21,945 bases of DNA from Prevotellaceae bacterium (GTDB lineage Bacteria > Bacteroidota > Bacteroidia > Bacteroidales > Bacteroidaceae), in assembly GCA_022508635.1 (NCBI GenBank), contig JAFLUV010000014.1, positions 1 through 21,945 on the forward strand, given 5' to 3'. How positions within the stretch are numbered: the first letter of the stretch is position 1; each line of letters opens with the position of its first letter. The notes under the pieces are model-generated. The model worked only from the letters and a program-made list of their open reading frames with translations. It had not been told where the DNA came from and made no database searches. The translations under genes were made by a program, and so were the position numbers. Shown piece after piece: positions 15,402-21,945 of this stretch.

Positions 15402-16023
15402 GTGTTATTTTTTGTGTGTAGCGACAATGTTTTGTCTTCGAACTGGTTTCTTTCCGGAAAAAGGTATGGTAGTTTTCTGCCATCTGCGTGCACAGGGAGG
15501 GGAGGCTGATTCCGAGCGTGTCTGCTACAGAACGATATAATAGGGAGATGGGGCGCGCGTCGTTGTCCGTTTCGAGCATAAGGTATTTTGGTGGACAGAG
15601 GCGTAAGCTTTCTTTATTGTAACAAAAGCCGAAACTTATGTAAAAACCAGCAGATAGGAGTGAATGTAACTGTTGTGGTTTTCCTCGGAAGCCGTGGAGC
15701 ATCCAAGGCATTGTGTGCTTCAGCTCATGACTCAGGTGTAGCAAGGTGTCAAGTTTCTTGACACAGTGAATGATGAGAGGCTTCCCGTATGCTTCTCCAA
15801 GTGCCACCATCTTGCGTAGTGTCTGCTGTTGCACCTCTATTGATGGACCGTGCAGGCCGTCCAGTCCACACTCTCCAACAGCAAGTATTTTCGAGAGGTC
15901 GGGTACGATGCAGGCTTCATCCGCATGCCAAGGATGGATACCCCAAGTATCAAGCCCGTCTACGACTGCAATGGTGTCGGCAGGGACTGCTCTGCTGTGA
16001 GTATGGAAATCAATATATGTCAT
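15391..16023 (-). CDS. tatD: TatD-family metal-dependent hydrolase (putative DNase)
   Basis: A TIM-barrel metallohydrolase; characterised TatD proteins act as 3'-5' exonucleases on DNA or RNA. The 210-residue protein has the N-terminal metal motif HTH (7-9), GIHPWH (28-33), GECGLD (50-55, metal-bridging Glu51), a histidine in IHC (His86), LHGFRG (His110) and ETDND (151-155). It is about 50 residues shorter than E. coli TatD, mainly in the loops and between motifs. This is a compact form often found next to rnpA and yidD in Bacteroidales. The C-terminal tail, after about residue 190, is Lys/Thr/Ser-rich and poorly conserved. It is the last gene of the run beginning with metK, 71 bp after yidD. 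Its stop is inside the terminator-like hairpin. Confidence 0.88.
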   Translation of the reverse strand: MTYIDFHTHSRAVPADTIAVVDGLDTWGIHPWHADEACIVPDLSKILAVGECGLDGLHGPSIEVQQQTLRKMVALGEAYGKPLIIHCVKKLDTLLHLSHELKHTMPWMLHGFRGKPQQLHSLLSAGFYISFGFCYNKESLRLCPPKYLMLETDNDARPISLLYRSVADTLGISLPSLCTQMAENYHTFFRKETSSKTKHCRYTQKITQRS

Positions 16024-16094
16024 GATTGTGCTTTGGTGGCGGTTTCAATTGCTTGCAACCGTTTTTTCCATTACTCCGAAGTGGTCGGCTCATG

Positions 16095-16307
16095 CTATGG
16101 TACGGGATCGTAACCGCTTCCTCCCCAAGGATGGCAACGGAGTAGTCGGCATAGAGCAAGCCACGAGCCTCGGAACAGACCATACTTGTGCAGCGCCTCG
16201 ACAGCATATTGGCTGCATGTGGGTATAAAACGGCATGAGGCTGGGGTTAAGGGAGAGATAAACCGCTGGTAGAAGCGGATGGGTAGGATGAGTAGCTGTG
16301 ATAGCAT
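16095..16307 (-). CDS. yidD: Membrane protein insertion efficiency factor YidD
   Basis: A small membrane-associated protein that assists YidC-dependent insertion of inner-membrane proteins. Taken from ATG 16307 it has 70 residues: a short hydrophobic N-terminus (LLILPIRFYQRFISPLTP), the family core with CRFIPTCSQYAVEAL including its two conserved cysteines, and the C-terminal signature HPWGGSGYDPVP. An in-frame TTG at 16325 would add six residues and overlap the rnpA stop by 3 bp. I prefer the ATG because it is preceded by an A-rich stretch. Its place right after rnpA is one of the most conserved gene orders in bacteria. Confidence 0.9.
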   Translation of the reverse strand: MLSQLLILPIRFYQRFISPLTPASCRFIPTCSQYAVEALHKYGLFRGSWLALCRLLRCHPWGGSGYDPVP

Positions 16308-16321
16308 TTGTGTTGCAGTCT

Positions 16322-16717
16322 TCAATTTTCAATTACAGAGATTCCAGCAGTGGCTTCATGGATTCGCAACAAGATGTTGCGAATCTTCTGGAAAACCTTG
16401 GTCGTGGGTAGCAAGTCGGCAGAGGTCCAGAGGAAAGCGATGTCCAGCCCTCCCGTCTGTGGCAATAACAATTCTTTCTGCTGGCGGTAGGCCTCACGCA
16501 ATTGCCGCTTGATACGGTTTCGTTTGACTGCGCGCTTGAAGTAACGTTTCGAGACGGATACCATGATGCGGATGCCTGCCTGTTCGCTCTGCATGAAAAC
16601 AGCACGGACAGGGTAGGCTGCGATGGATTTGTGTTTACCTCGGAACAATTCTTCTATAGCCTTACGGCTACACAGACGCTCTTCTTTGCCAAGGGTATGG
16701 TGGACGAGGCTATCCAT
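16322..16717 (-). CDS. rnpA: Ribonuclease P protein component (RnpA)
   Basis: The protein subunit that helps the RNase P RNA remove 5' leaders from pre-tRNAs. The 131-residue basic protein has the RNR signature KRAVKRNRIKRQLREAYR at 61-78 and the usual N-terminal GKEERLCSRKAIEELF segment at 10-25. I start at ATG 16717, which gives normal family length; the open frame continues 39 codons further upstream, but those overlap hemD and show no family resemblance. This start overlaps the end of hemD by 8 bp. It is followed by yidD, the usual partner. The usual rpmH-rnpA order is not seen here; in Bacteroidales hemD commonly precedes rnpA instead. Confidence 0.95.
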   Translation of the reverse strand: MDSLVHHTLGKEERLCSRKAIEELFRGKHKSIAAYPVRAVFMQSEQAGIRIMVSVSKRYFKRAVKRNRIKRQLREAYRQQKELLLPQTGGLDIAFLWTSADLLPTTKVFQKIRNILLRIHEATAGISVIEN

Positions 16718-17453
16718 TAACCTTGCGCAGATGATCGTCAATGGCTGAGGAGATACTGGGATATTGTGGAGACGGGGCTTCGATGTCAAGGCGCAACCCA
16801 GCGTCGCGGACGGCCTTGGCAGTGGCAGGGCCAAGCGTGCCGATAACGATGTTGCCTTGCTTGAAGTCGGGGAAATTCTTCATGAGCGATTGGACTCCGC
16901 TTGGGCTGAAAAAAACAAGCATGTCGTAGTCGAAGGGTTCGTCCTCGGAGAAGTCATTGCTCACAGTGCGGTACATGATGCCAATCGAGTGCATGATATT
17001 TTTGCTATCAAGCAAATTGCTAAAGTCTGTGCTGTGCACGTCGTTCATGGGCAGGAAATAACGTTCGTTCTTGTGTTTCAGTATAGTGGGTAGCAGGTCG
17101 TCCATCTTGCCAGTCGTACCGAAAAAAACCTTCCTCTTGCGGTACTGCACATACTTTTGGATGTATTGTGCCACGGTTTCGGTAATGCAAAAGTATTTCA
17201 TGTTCTCGGGTATGGAAATACGCATTTCCTTTGCCAGTTGGAAGAAATTGTCTATGGAATGACGCGAGGTAAAGATGGTCGCTGTGTGATCCAGAATTGA
17301 TATCTTTTGTGCACGGAACTCCTTTGGCGTAAGGGTCTCCACTTTGATAAAGGGGCGGAACACAACCTCTACGTTGTGACGCTTTGCTATGTCGTGGTAG
17401 GGAGAATTTGCCGAAGCGGGTTCGGGCTGGGATATGAGTATTTTCTTTATCAT
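16710..17453 (-). CDS. hemD: Uroporphyrinogen-III synthase (HemD)
   Basis: HemD cyclises and inverts ring D of hydroxymethylbilane to give uroporphyrinogen III, the common precursor of heme, siroheme and cobalamin. The 247-residue cytosolic protein has the two-lobed HemD pattern: ATIFTSRHSIDNFF near 58-71 in the first lobe and LVFFSPSGVQSLMKNF near 178-193 in the second. It ends with IGTLGPATAKAVRDAGLRLDIEAPSPQYPSISSAI-type sequence, in which the conserved GPATA and the final P-x-Y/T-P-S-I-S segment are typical. It starts 19 bp after the DUF4271 gene and overlaps rnpA by 8 bp. No other tetrapyrrole gene is in the window. Overall conservation in this family is low, but these motifs fit well. 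Confidence 0.88.
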   Translation of the reverse strand: MIKKILISQPEPASANSPYHDIAKRHNVEVVFRPFIKVETLTPKEFRAQKISILDHTATIFTSRHSIDNFFQLAKEMRISIPENMKYFCITETVAQYIQKYVQYRKRKVFFGTTGKMDDLLPTILKHKNERYFLPMNDVHSTDFSNLLDSKNIMHSIGIMYRTVSNDFSEDEPFDYDMLVFFSPSGVQSLMKNFPDFKQGNIVIGTLGPATAKAVRDAGLRLDIEAPSPQYPSISSAIDDHLRKVNG

Positions 17454-17472
17454 ATATTGTCGTTATTTTTCT

Positions 17473-18297
17473 CTAAATCTTTACTGCCTTGAGCCAGTCG
17501 GAAGATGCCAAAGACTGCAACAAAATGAGCAGGGGAGCGAGTTCCAGACTGCAAAAATATATAATTAAATGTAAAACACCATGCAAATACGATAAAAATA
17601 TCTTCCAAATCTCATAAAATGACAAAATCTTGACCAAGATAATGGAAAGACTAACAATAAGCATCATTGTGTCGGGAAGAATAGGGAGAAAGATGGCAAT
17701 GAGCGCGACGGGAAACGAGAGCAGGGCTTCCAAGATGAGAATGAAGGAGTATACCCGAGACCATGTAATGATTTTTTCGTGCGTAAAAAATATCCAGAAG
17801 ACAAATCCCAATGTGAGTCTTTTCACTATGAAATAGATAAGCCATGCCGTAAGGAAGGCGAGCAGAAGGATATATGGAGTTTCGGGAAAGGGGAAGTATT
17901 CGGCGTCATGCTGTGTACAGACGAAGGTAACGATCGTTGCTGTGAGGGACAAAAGCACGACGGCTATGAATTGTGTGGATTTGCGGAGAAGGATGTCATT
18001 GGCGGGTATCTCCTTGGGTGTGGGAAGGAATATGGTACGCAATAGCTCGCTGAACTTTCCGCGGATGCGTAACAGTAGTTCTGCAGCGAGCAGCAGACAT
18101 ATTAGCAAGAGCATCCCTGTCCACCCGTCGTGTCGTAGGCGGTAGGGTATGACCATAGCGGTGTAGCCGTAGGTATGGTGCACTTCAGTATGCAACAAGG
18201 TGTCGTCCCGGAAGAAACTGTAATTGTCCAAGGATGTCAGGTCCTGCACCGTGAGGGGTGGTTCGACGGATAGTGGGATGGTGTCCAGTCGGTTCAT
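17473..18297 (-). CDS. DUF4271-type integral membrane protein
   Basis: A 274-residue inner-membrane protein of unknown function, resembling the DUF4271 family found in Bacteroidetes. The first 55 residues or so are soluble and contain a short Ser/Pro/Leu-rich stretch. About six hydrophobic helices follow, starting near GWTGMLLLICLLLAAELLL, FIAVVLLSLTATIVTFVC, YILLLAFLTAWLIYFIV, FILILEALLSFPVALIAIF, MLIVSLSIILVKILSF and the C-terminal LELAPLLILLQSL. I start at ATG 18297, which overlaps the LOG-family stop as ATGA; an upstream in-frame start would extend 11 residues into that gene. It sits directly before hemD, the normal place for this family in Bacteroidales. No catalytic motif is visible. 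Confidence 0.8.
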   Translation of the reverse strand: MNRLDTIPLSVEPPLTVQDLTSLDNYSFFRDDTLLHTEVHHTYGYTAMVIPYRLRHDGWTGMLLLICLLLAAELLLRIRGKFSELLRTIFLPTPKEIPANDILLRKSTQFIAVVLLSLTATIVTFVCTQHDAEYFPFPETPYILLLAFLTAWLIYFIVKRLTLGFVFWIFFTHEKIITWSRVYSFILILEALLSFPVALIAIFLPILPDTMMLIVSLSIILVKILSFYEIWKIFLSYLHGVLHLIIYFCSLELAPLLILLQSLASSDWLKAVKI

Positions 18298-18884
18298 ATC
18301 TTGGTGAAGCGGCGTATGCTGGTGTCCCAAAGCGGAGTATCAAGTGCCATTTGGAGTGCGGCATCAGGTGTTGAGGCTACGCGCCAGAGGTCGGCGTGCT
18401 GTGGGCGCATGAAGTTTTGCGCTACAGCCAGGTACAGCGTGTTGAGCATAGAGTCGTAGTAGCCTCCGGTGTTGAGTATGACAATGGGTTTGAGGTAGAG
18501 TCCCAGCTGCTTCCATGTAATGAGCTCCATGAGTTCGGCAAAGGTACCACAGCCTCCCGGCAGGAAGATGCCGCCGTCGCTCATCTCTGCCATTTGCCTC
18601 TGCCGGGTGTGCATGTCGGTAGTCTCGATGATTTCGGTCATGCCTTCGTGGCACCACCCCTCCTTTATCATAAAAGAAGGTATGATGCCTATGGCATGTC
18701 CGCCTGCTTCGAGACATCCGTCGGCAGTCTCGGCCATGAGTCCCATATTGCCGGCGCCGTTTACCAGTGTCACGCCTGCTTTGGCCATCAGCTTGCCCAA
18801 GCAACGTGCGTCCCGGAAATACTGGTCGTCTATTTGGGTACTGCTGGCACAATAGACGCATATCTTGTGTGTTTTATTGTTCAT
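18294..18884 (-). CDS. LOG-family (TIGR00730-type) nucleotide 5'-monophosphate nucleosidase-like protein
   Basis: The 196-residue Rossmann-fold protein has the LOG hallmark PGGCGTFAE at 109-117 (catalytic Glu117) and a conserved Arg in MHTRQRQM at 91-98 (Arg94). Known relatives hydrolyse nucleoside 5'-monophosphates to ribose 5-phosphate and free base; plant and some bacterial members activate cytokinins. The usual pattern is MHERK, so Thr93 and Gln95 are substitutions in the motif. The nucleotide loop reads NGAGNMGLM (42-50) where GGGxxGLM is more usual. It lies 15 bp after metK and overlaps the DUF4271 gene by 4 bp, so it belongs to that operon. The substrate is probably a purine nucleotide; a cytokinin role in this organism is unsupported. 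Confidence 0.87.
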   Translation of the reverse strand: MNNKTHKICVYCASSTQIDDQYFRDARCLGKLMAKAGVTLVNGAGNMGLMAETADGCLEAGGHAIGIIPSFMIKEGWCHEGMTEIIETTDMHTRQRQMAEMSDGGIFLPGGCGTFAELMELITWKQLGLYLKPIVILNTGGYYDSMLNTLYLAVAQNFMRPQHADLWRVASTPDAALQMALDTPLWDTSIRRFTKI

Positions 18885-18899
18885 AGTGATAGGCGGGGC

Positions 18900-20153
18900 T
18901 TACAAGAGGATGGCTTTAATCTTGTCCACGTAGTCGAGTTTTTCCCAAGTGAAGAGTTCTACGGTCAGTTCCTTTGTTTCGTGGTAAAGGGACTCGAAAC
19001 GTTTGGTGACGATGCGTGGCTTGCGTCCCATGTGTCCGTAAGCTGCCGTCTCTTCGTAGATGGGGTTGCGGAGCTTCAGCCGTTGTTCGATGGCATATGG
19101 GGTGAGGGTGAAAATCTCTTTTATCTTTTGGGCTATCTCTCCGTCGGTGAGTGCTATGTGGCTTTTGCCGTAGGTATTGACGTAGATGCTGACGGGCTCT
19201 GCCACGCCGATGGCGTAGCTAAGCTGGACGAGCATCTCGTCTGCTACGCCTGCCGCTACCATGTTCTTGGCAATGTGGCGTGCAGCATAGGCTGCAGAGC
19301 GGTCTACCTTCGAAGGGTCTTTGCCGCTGAATGCGCCACCGCCATGTGCGCCTCTGCCACCGTAGGTGTCAACGATGATTTTCCTGCCTGTGAGTCCGGT
19401 GTCGCCGTGCGGTCCGCCGATGACGAATTTGCCGGTGGGGTTGACGTGGTAGGTGATGTTGTCATTGAAGAGGCGGCGTATGTGTTCGGCCTGTATGCCT
19501 TGGATGACGCGGGGAATGAGTATCTCGTGCACGTCGTGTGCAATGCGCTGTTGCATGGCCTGGTCGGTGTCGAACTCGTCGTGCTGGGTGGAAATGACGA
19601 TGGTGTCAATGCGCTGGGGTATGCCCCTGTCGCTGTACTCTATGGTTACTTGGCTCTTTGCGTCGGGACGGAGGTAGGTCATCTGCTTGCCTTCGCGTCG
19701 GATGTCGGCGAGCACGCGGAGCAGCCGGTGTGCCAGGTCGAGGCTTAGCGGCATGTAGTTCTCGGTCTCGTTGGTGGCGTAGCCGAACATCATGCCTTGG
19801 TCTCCAGCACCTTGTGTGGCACGGTTGGCGCGATCCACACCGCGGTTGATGTCGGCGCTTTGTTCGTGTATGGCGGAGAGTACGCCGCAGCTGTTGCCTT
19901 CGAACATGTATTCGCTGCGAGTATAGCCGATGCGGTTGATGACTTCACGTGCGATGCGCTGCAGGTCGACATACGCTTGTGTCTTTACCTCGCCGGCGAG
20001 TACTACCTGCCCTGTAGTGACGAGGGTCTCGCATGCCACCTTCGATTCGGGGTCGAAGGCGAGTAGCTTGTCCAGTACTGCATCGCTGATTTGGTCGGCC
20101 ACCTTGTCGGGATGGCCTTCGGAGACAGACTCCGAGGTGAACAAATAGCCCAT
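18900..20153 (-). CDS. metK: S-adenosylmethionine synthetase (MetK)
   Basis: MetK makes S-adenosylmethionine from methionine and ATP, releasing phosphate and pyrophosphate; it works as a cytoplasmic tetramer. The 417-residue protein begins with FTSESVSEGHPDKVADQISD (5-24), which includes the His and Asp residues for ATP and Mg2+. It contains GAGDQG at 115-120 and GGGAFSGKD at 271-279, the two PROSITE-type signatures. It is about 30 residues longer than E. coli MetK, as is common in Bacteroidetes, with extra sequence in the central and C-terminal parts. It is the first gene of the seven-gene run to tatD. Its 5' region contains a TACCTTTG -7 box and a leader of about 150 bases in which I cannot recognise any SAM riboswitch class. 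Confidence 0.97.
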   Translation of the reverse strand: MGYLFTSESVSEGHPDKVADQISDAVLDKLLAFDPESKVACETLVTTGQVVLAGEVKTQAYVDLQRIAREVINRIGYTRSEYMFEGNSCGVLSAIHEQSADINRGVDRANRATQGAGDQGMMFGYATNETENYMPLSLDLAHRLLRVLADIRREGKQMTYLRPDAKSQVTIEYSDRGIPQRIDTIVISTQHDEFDTDQAMQQRIAHDVHEILIPRVIQGIQAEHIRRLFNDNITYHVNPTGKFVIGGPHGDTGLTGRKIIVDTYGGRGAHGGGAFSGKDPSKVDRSAAYAARHIAKNMVAAGVADEMLVQLSYAIGVAEPVSIYVNTYGKSHIALTDGEIAQKIKEIFTLTPYAIEQRLKLRNPIYEETAAYGHMGRKPRIVTKRFESLYHETKELTVELFTWEKLDYVDKIKAILL

Positions 20154-20310
20154 AGTCGTAGTAGTTCTTTATATATTATATAATGTATACTTGTATGGGG
20201 AAAGAAACGGGGTAAAAATGCATGGGGTGCTCTGCGGCAGTCCTCGTTTTAGCATTTTTTTCTGTGGTTGCAAGCAGCCCAAATCTATCCACATTTTGTT
20301 TTAGCGGCTG

Positions 20311-20341
20311 CAAAGGTACGACATATAATTCATAATTCATA
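20311..20341 (-). promoter_or_regulatory. Promoter of the metK operon
   Basis: The minus strand reads TACCTTTG (20311-20318), a perfect TAnnTTTG, with TATG (20338-20341) at 19 bases, one base off TTTG. The start near 20305 leaves a leader of about 150 bases that is AT-rich close to the ATG. The rest of 20154-20475 holds no gene I can support. Confidence 0.62.
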
Positions 20342-20345
20342 ATTC
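20325..20345. repeat. Three exact tandem copies of ATAATTC
   Basis: The 7-base unit occurs at 20325-20331, 20332-20338 and 20339-20345 without a mismatch, between the divergent metK and U32 promoters and overlapping the metK -33 region. It is short enough to change copy number by slippage, which would alter promoter spacing. Confidence 0.7.
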
Positions 20346-20357
20346 GGGACCTATAAT

Positions 20358-20389
20358 TTTGCGTGACGGGTGAAAAATGCGTACCTTTG
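20358..20389 (+). promoter_or_regulatory. Promoter of the U32-family gene
   Basis: TTTG (20358-20361) is followed after 20 bases by TACCTTTG (20382-20389), close to the Bacteroidetes consensus. The predicted start near 20396 gives a leader of about 80 bases. Confidence 0.72.
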
Positions 20390-20475
20390 CAGGCTGAGAG
20401 CATGTATTAGACCATCGAAGCTGCCGGGACTGTCCTATGTGCTGTCCTGTGCCGTGAGATCATCCAAATCGTACA

Positions 20476-21732
20476 ATGAGTAGAGAACTTGAGATAATGG
20501 CTCCCGTGGGCTCGCCAGAGTGTCTGGCGGCGGCTATTCGTGCCGGAGCCGACAGTGTGTACTTCGGCATAGAGAACTTGAACATGCGTGCGCATTCTGC
20601 TGGTACGTTCGTCATCGACGACTTGCGGCGCATAGCCGAGGAGACGCGTCGCTTCGGCATCAAGAGCTACCTGACGGTCAACACCATCATCTATGGTGAG
20701 GATCTGCCCTTGATGCGCCGTATACTGGACGCAGCGTTGCGTGCCGGCATCACGGCAGTCATTGCCAGCGATGTGGCGGTCATGCTCTACTGCAGGCAGA
20801 TAGGTTTAGAGGTGCACCTAAGCACTCAGCTGAACATCAGCAACGTGGAGTCGCTGCGCTTTTACTCGCGTTTTGCCGACGTCGTGGTGCTGGCACGCGA
20901 GCTGAGCATGGAGCAGGTGGCGGAGATATACCGTGCCGTCGAGCGGGAGGGTATCTGCGGTCCCGGCGGGAAGCCCGTGCGCATAGAGATGTTCTGCCAC
21001 GGGGCGCTCTGCATGGCTGTCAGTGGCAAGTGCTACCTGAGCCAGAGCAATTGGGGACGCTCTGCCAACCGTGGCGAGTGCATGCAGCTCTGCCGCCGGC
21101 GCTATACGGTGCAGGACGTGGAGACGGGTACGGAGCTTGACATCGAGAACAAATACATCATGTCGCCCCGCGACTTGAAGACTATCCGCTTCCTTGACAA
21201 GATGGTGGAGGCTGGAGTGCGCGTCTTCAAGATAGAGGGTAGGGCGCGAGGGCCGGAGTATGTCGACACGGTGGTTCGCTGTTACCGTGAGGCCGTCCAG
21301 GCGCTTACGTCGCCCGGGTTGGGCAAGGAGGCTTTCCTGAGCCGTCTCGATGAGTGGGACGAGCGTCTGGCACGTGTCTTTAACCGCGGCTTTTGGGATG
21401 GTTACTACTTGGGCAAGACCGTTATGGAGTGGAACGACTGCCATGGTTCGAAGGCTACCGAGCGCAAGGTGCTCTGCGGACGTGTCGTGCGCTACTATTC
21501 AAGGTTGCAGGTGGCGGAATTCAAGATAGAGGCCTGTGAACTTCAGGTGGGCGACAGCATCCTGGTGACGGGACCTACTACCGGTGCTCTCCGTGCTGTG
21601 GTCGGCGAGATACGATATGACCTGCGTCCCGTCGAAGTTGCTTGCCAAGGCTGGCGCGTCAGCGTGCCCGTTCCCGCCAAGGTTCGCCCCAACGACAAGC
21701 TTTTCGTCATTCGCAAGCAGGACAACTTCTGA
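20476..21732 (+). CDS. U32-family protein (RlhA/TrhP-like, putative Fe-S RNA hydroxylation factor or peptidase)
   Basis: The 418-residue protein starts with a TIM-barrel-like region (MAPVGSPECLAAAIRAGADSVYFG type, residues 8-31). It carries the U32 signature EMFCHGALCMAVSGKC at 171-186, followed by GRSANRGECMQLCR at 194-207. The cysteines at 179, 186, 202 and 206 match the iron-sulfur ligands proposed for E. coli RlhA and TrhP, which hydroxylate cytidine of 23S rRNA and uridine of tRNA using prephenate-derived cofactors. Older annotation calls these collagenase-like peptidases. The C-terminal 80 residues form a beta-rich domain similar to those in RNA-modifying relatives. It is a single-gene unit on the plus strand, divergent from metK, with its own promoter. 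Whether it acts on rRNA or tRNA cannot be decided here. Confidence 0.9.
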   Translation: MSRELEIMAPVGSPECLAAAIRAGADSVYFGIENLNMRAHSAGTFVIDDLRRIAEETRRFGIKSYLTVNTIIYGEDLPLMRRILDAALRAGITAVIASDVAVMLYCRQIGLEVHLSTQLNISNVESLRFYSRFADVVVLARELSMEQVAEIYRAVEREGICGPGGKPVRIEMFCHGALCMAVSGKCYLSQSNWGRSANRGECMQLCRRRYTVQDVETGTELDIENKYIMSPRDLKTIRFLDKMVEAGVRVFKIEGRARGPEYVDTVVRCYREAVQALTSPGLGKEAFLSRLDEWDERLARVFNRGFWDGYYLGKTVMEWNDCHGSKATERKVLCGRVVRYYSRLQVAEFKIEACELQVGDSILVTGPTTGALRAVVGEIRYDLRPVEVACQGWRVSVPVPAKVRPNDKLFVIRKQDNF

Positions 21733-21739
21733 CCTCTTT

Positions 21740-21772
21740 TTGCCGTTTTTTATCTCTAACCACCAACGGCAA
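21740..21772 (+). terminator. Stem-loop after the U32-family gene
   Basis: TTGCCGTT (21740-21747) and AACGGCAA (21765-21772) form a perfect 8-bp stem with a 17-base loop, 7 bases after the stop. No T-run follows, so it may be a weak terminator or a 3'-end-stabilising hairpin. Confidence 0.4.
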
Positions 21773-21845
21773 CTGACAAAATTCTTTGACAACAGAAATC
21801 TTATCTAGCCTTTCGGTATATTCGCAATGTGATAACTGATAGATA

Positions 21846-21943
21846 CACATGAGTGCCTTTTTCTTCCCACTCGGGTGGGTGTTCAGGATCACTCGAGTGG
21901 ATGTTTAAGATCACCCGAGTGAATTGCCCTGTTCACTCGAGTG
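21846..21943. repeat. Five near-palindromic 10-mers at an exact 22-bp period
   Basis: Copies start at 21846 (CACATGAGTG), 21868 (CACTCGGGTG), 21890 (CACTCGAGTG), 21912 (CACCCGAGTG) and 21934 (CACTCGAGTG). Two are perfect palindromes and the others differ by one or two bases. The 12-base spacers are partly alike (TGTT-A-GAT in the second and third) and otherwise free. The array continues to the last base of the window, so its true length and the gene it precedes are unknown. The period is close to two helical turns, as for sites read by a dimeric protein on one face of DNA; RNA pairing between copies is also possible. Confidence 0.85.
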
Positions 21944-21945
21944 AA

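Larger units (their letters stand above)
20308..20392. repeat. 13-bp perfect inverted repeat carrying both divergent -7 boxes
   Basis: CTGCAAAGGTACG (20308-20320) and CGTACCTTTGCAG (20380-20392) are exact inverted copies 59 bp apart. Each contains a TACCTTTG -7 box, one facing metK and the other the U32-family gene. The identity goes beyond the 8-base consensus, so the two promoters may share a regulator or an origin. Confidence 0.7.

Noticed and set aside
16040..16067. Plus-strand hairpin CGGTT/AACCG followed by six T in the yidD-tatD gap
   Set aside because: No plus-strand gene is transcribed into it, and on the minus strand the T-run is on the wrong side. The stem is only 5 bp.
18396..19748. 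450-codon open frame on the plus strand
   Set aside because: It lies antisense to the LOG-family gene and metK, both of which have clear family motifs. Its product has no recognisable motif, and its Val/Cys/Gly-rich composition is typical of an antisense shadow.
20160..20306. SAM riboswitch in the metK leader
   Set aside because: The leader has a repeated GCTAAAAC and a possible GCAGCC/GGCTGC pairing (20274-20279 with 20306-20311), but I could not match it to any SAM riboswitch class. One arm also overlaps the predicted start site.
21785..21814. TTTG and TAGCCTTTC as a promoter for a gene to the right
   Set aside because: The spacing is 17 rather than 19-20 and the -7 box has an extra base and no final G. 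No downstream gene is visible to support it.
21846..21945. CRISPR array at the right edge
   Set aside because: The repeat core is only 10 bp and the spacers 12 bp, well below CRISPR sizes, and no cas gene is in view.

Overview
The window looks like a chromosomal segment of a Bacteroidales bacterium, most likely a Prevotella-type member of the Prevotellaceae. Three things point there: the protein families, several matches to the Bacteroidetes promoter (TTTG, about 19 nt, TAnnTTTG), and the near absence of Shine-Dalgarno sites. This assignment is inferred from composition and gene content; no database was searched. Seventeen protein genes are supported: fifteen on the minus strand and two on the plus strand (the S24 regulator and the U32-family gene). 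I see no rRNA, tRNA, CRISPR array, insertion sequence or phage module.

Layout, left to right. (1) 157-3755, minus strand: a tight three-gene operon transcribed as GNAT-like protein, topoisomerase IV subunit B (parE), then phosphopantetheine adenylyltransferase (coaD). (2) 3973-8978, minus strand: a PfkB-family sugar kinase followed by an exported LacZ-type GH2 beta-galactosidase with a C-terminal F5/8C domain. They are joined by a TAATG stop/start overlap and driven by a textbook Bacteroidetes promoter at 9081-9111. (3) 9247-9960, plus strand: a cI/LexA-like regulator with a Ser-Lys S24 peptidase and an Ala-Gly cleavage site, convergent with recQ. (4) 10057-13693, minus strand: recJ then recQ, a DNA repair pair; recQ has an unusually good Shine-Dalgarno. 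(5) 13828-15339, minus strand: a class I CoA-transferase of the succinyl-CoA:acetate type, with its own promoter and terminator. (6) 15391-20153, minus strand: a seven-gene run metK, LOG-family protein, DUF4271 membrane protein, hemD, rnpA, yidD, tatD, with gaps or overlaps of 20 bp or less except for 71 bp between yidD and tatD. (7) 20476-21732, plus strand: a U32-family (RlhA/TrhP-like) iron-sulfur protein, divergent from metK through a mirrored promoter region.

Most genes are housekeeping: cofactor synthesis (CoA, SAM, tetrapyrrole), DNA topology and repair, tRNA processing, membrane insertion, acetate/succinate energy metabolism. The accessory part is the kinase/beta-galactosidase unit. 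I found no obvious new multi-gene system. The most unusual signal is non-coding: at the right edge five near-palindromic 10-mers (CACTCGAGTG type) recur at an exact 22-bp period and run off the window. Other second-look items are the possibly self-cleaving regulator beside recQ-recJ, the mirrored metK/U32 promoters around three exact 7-bp repeats, and two long intergenic inverted repeats.
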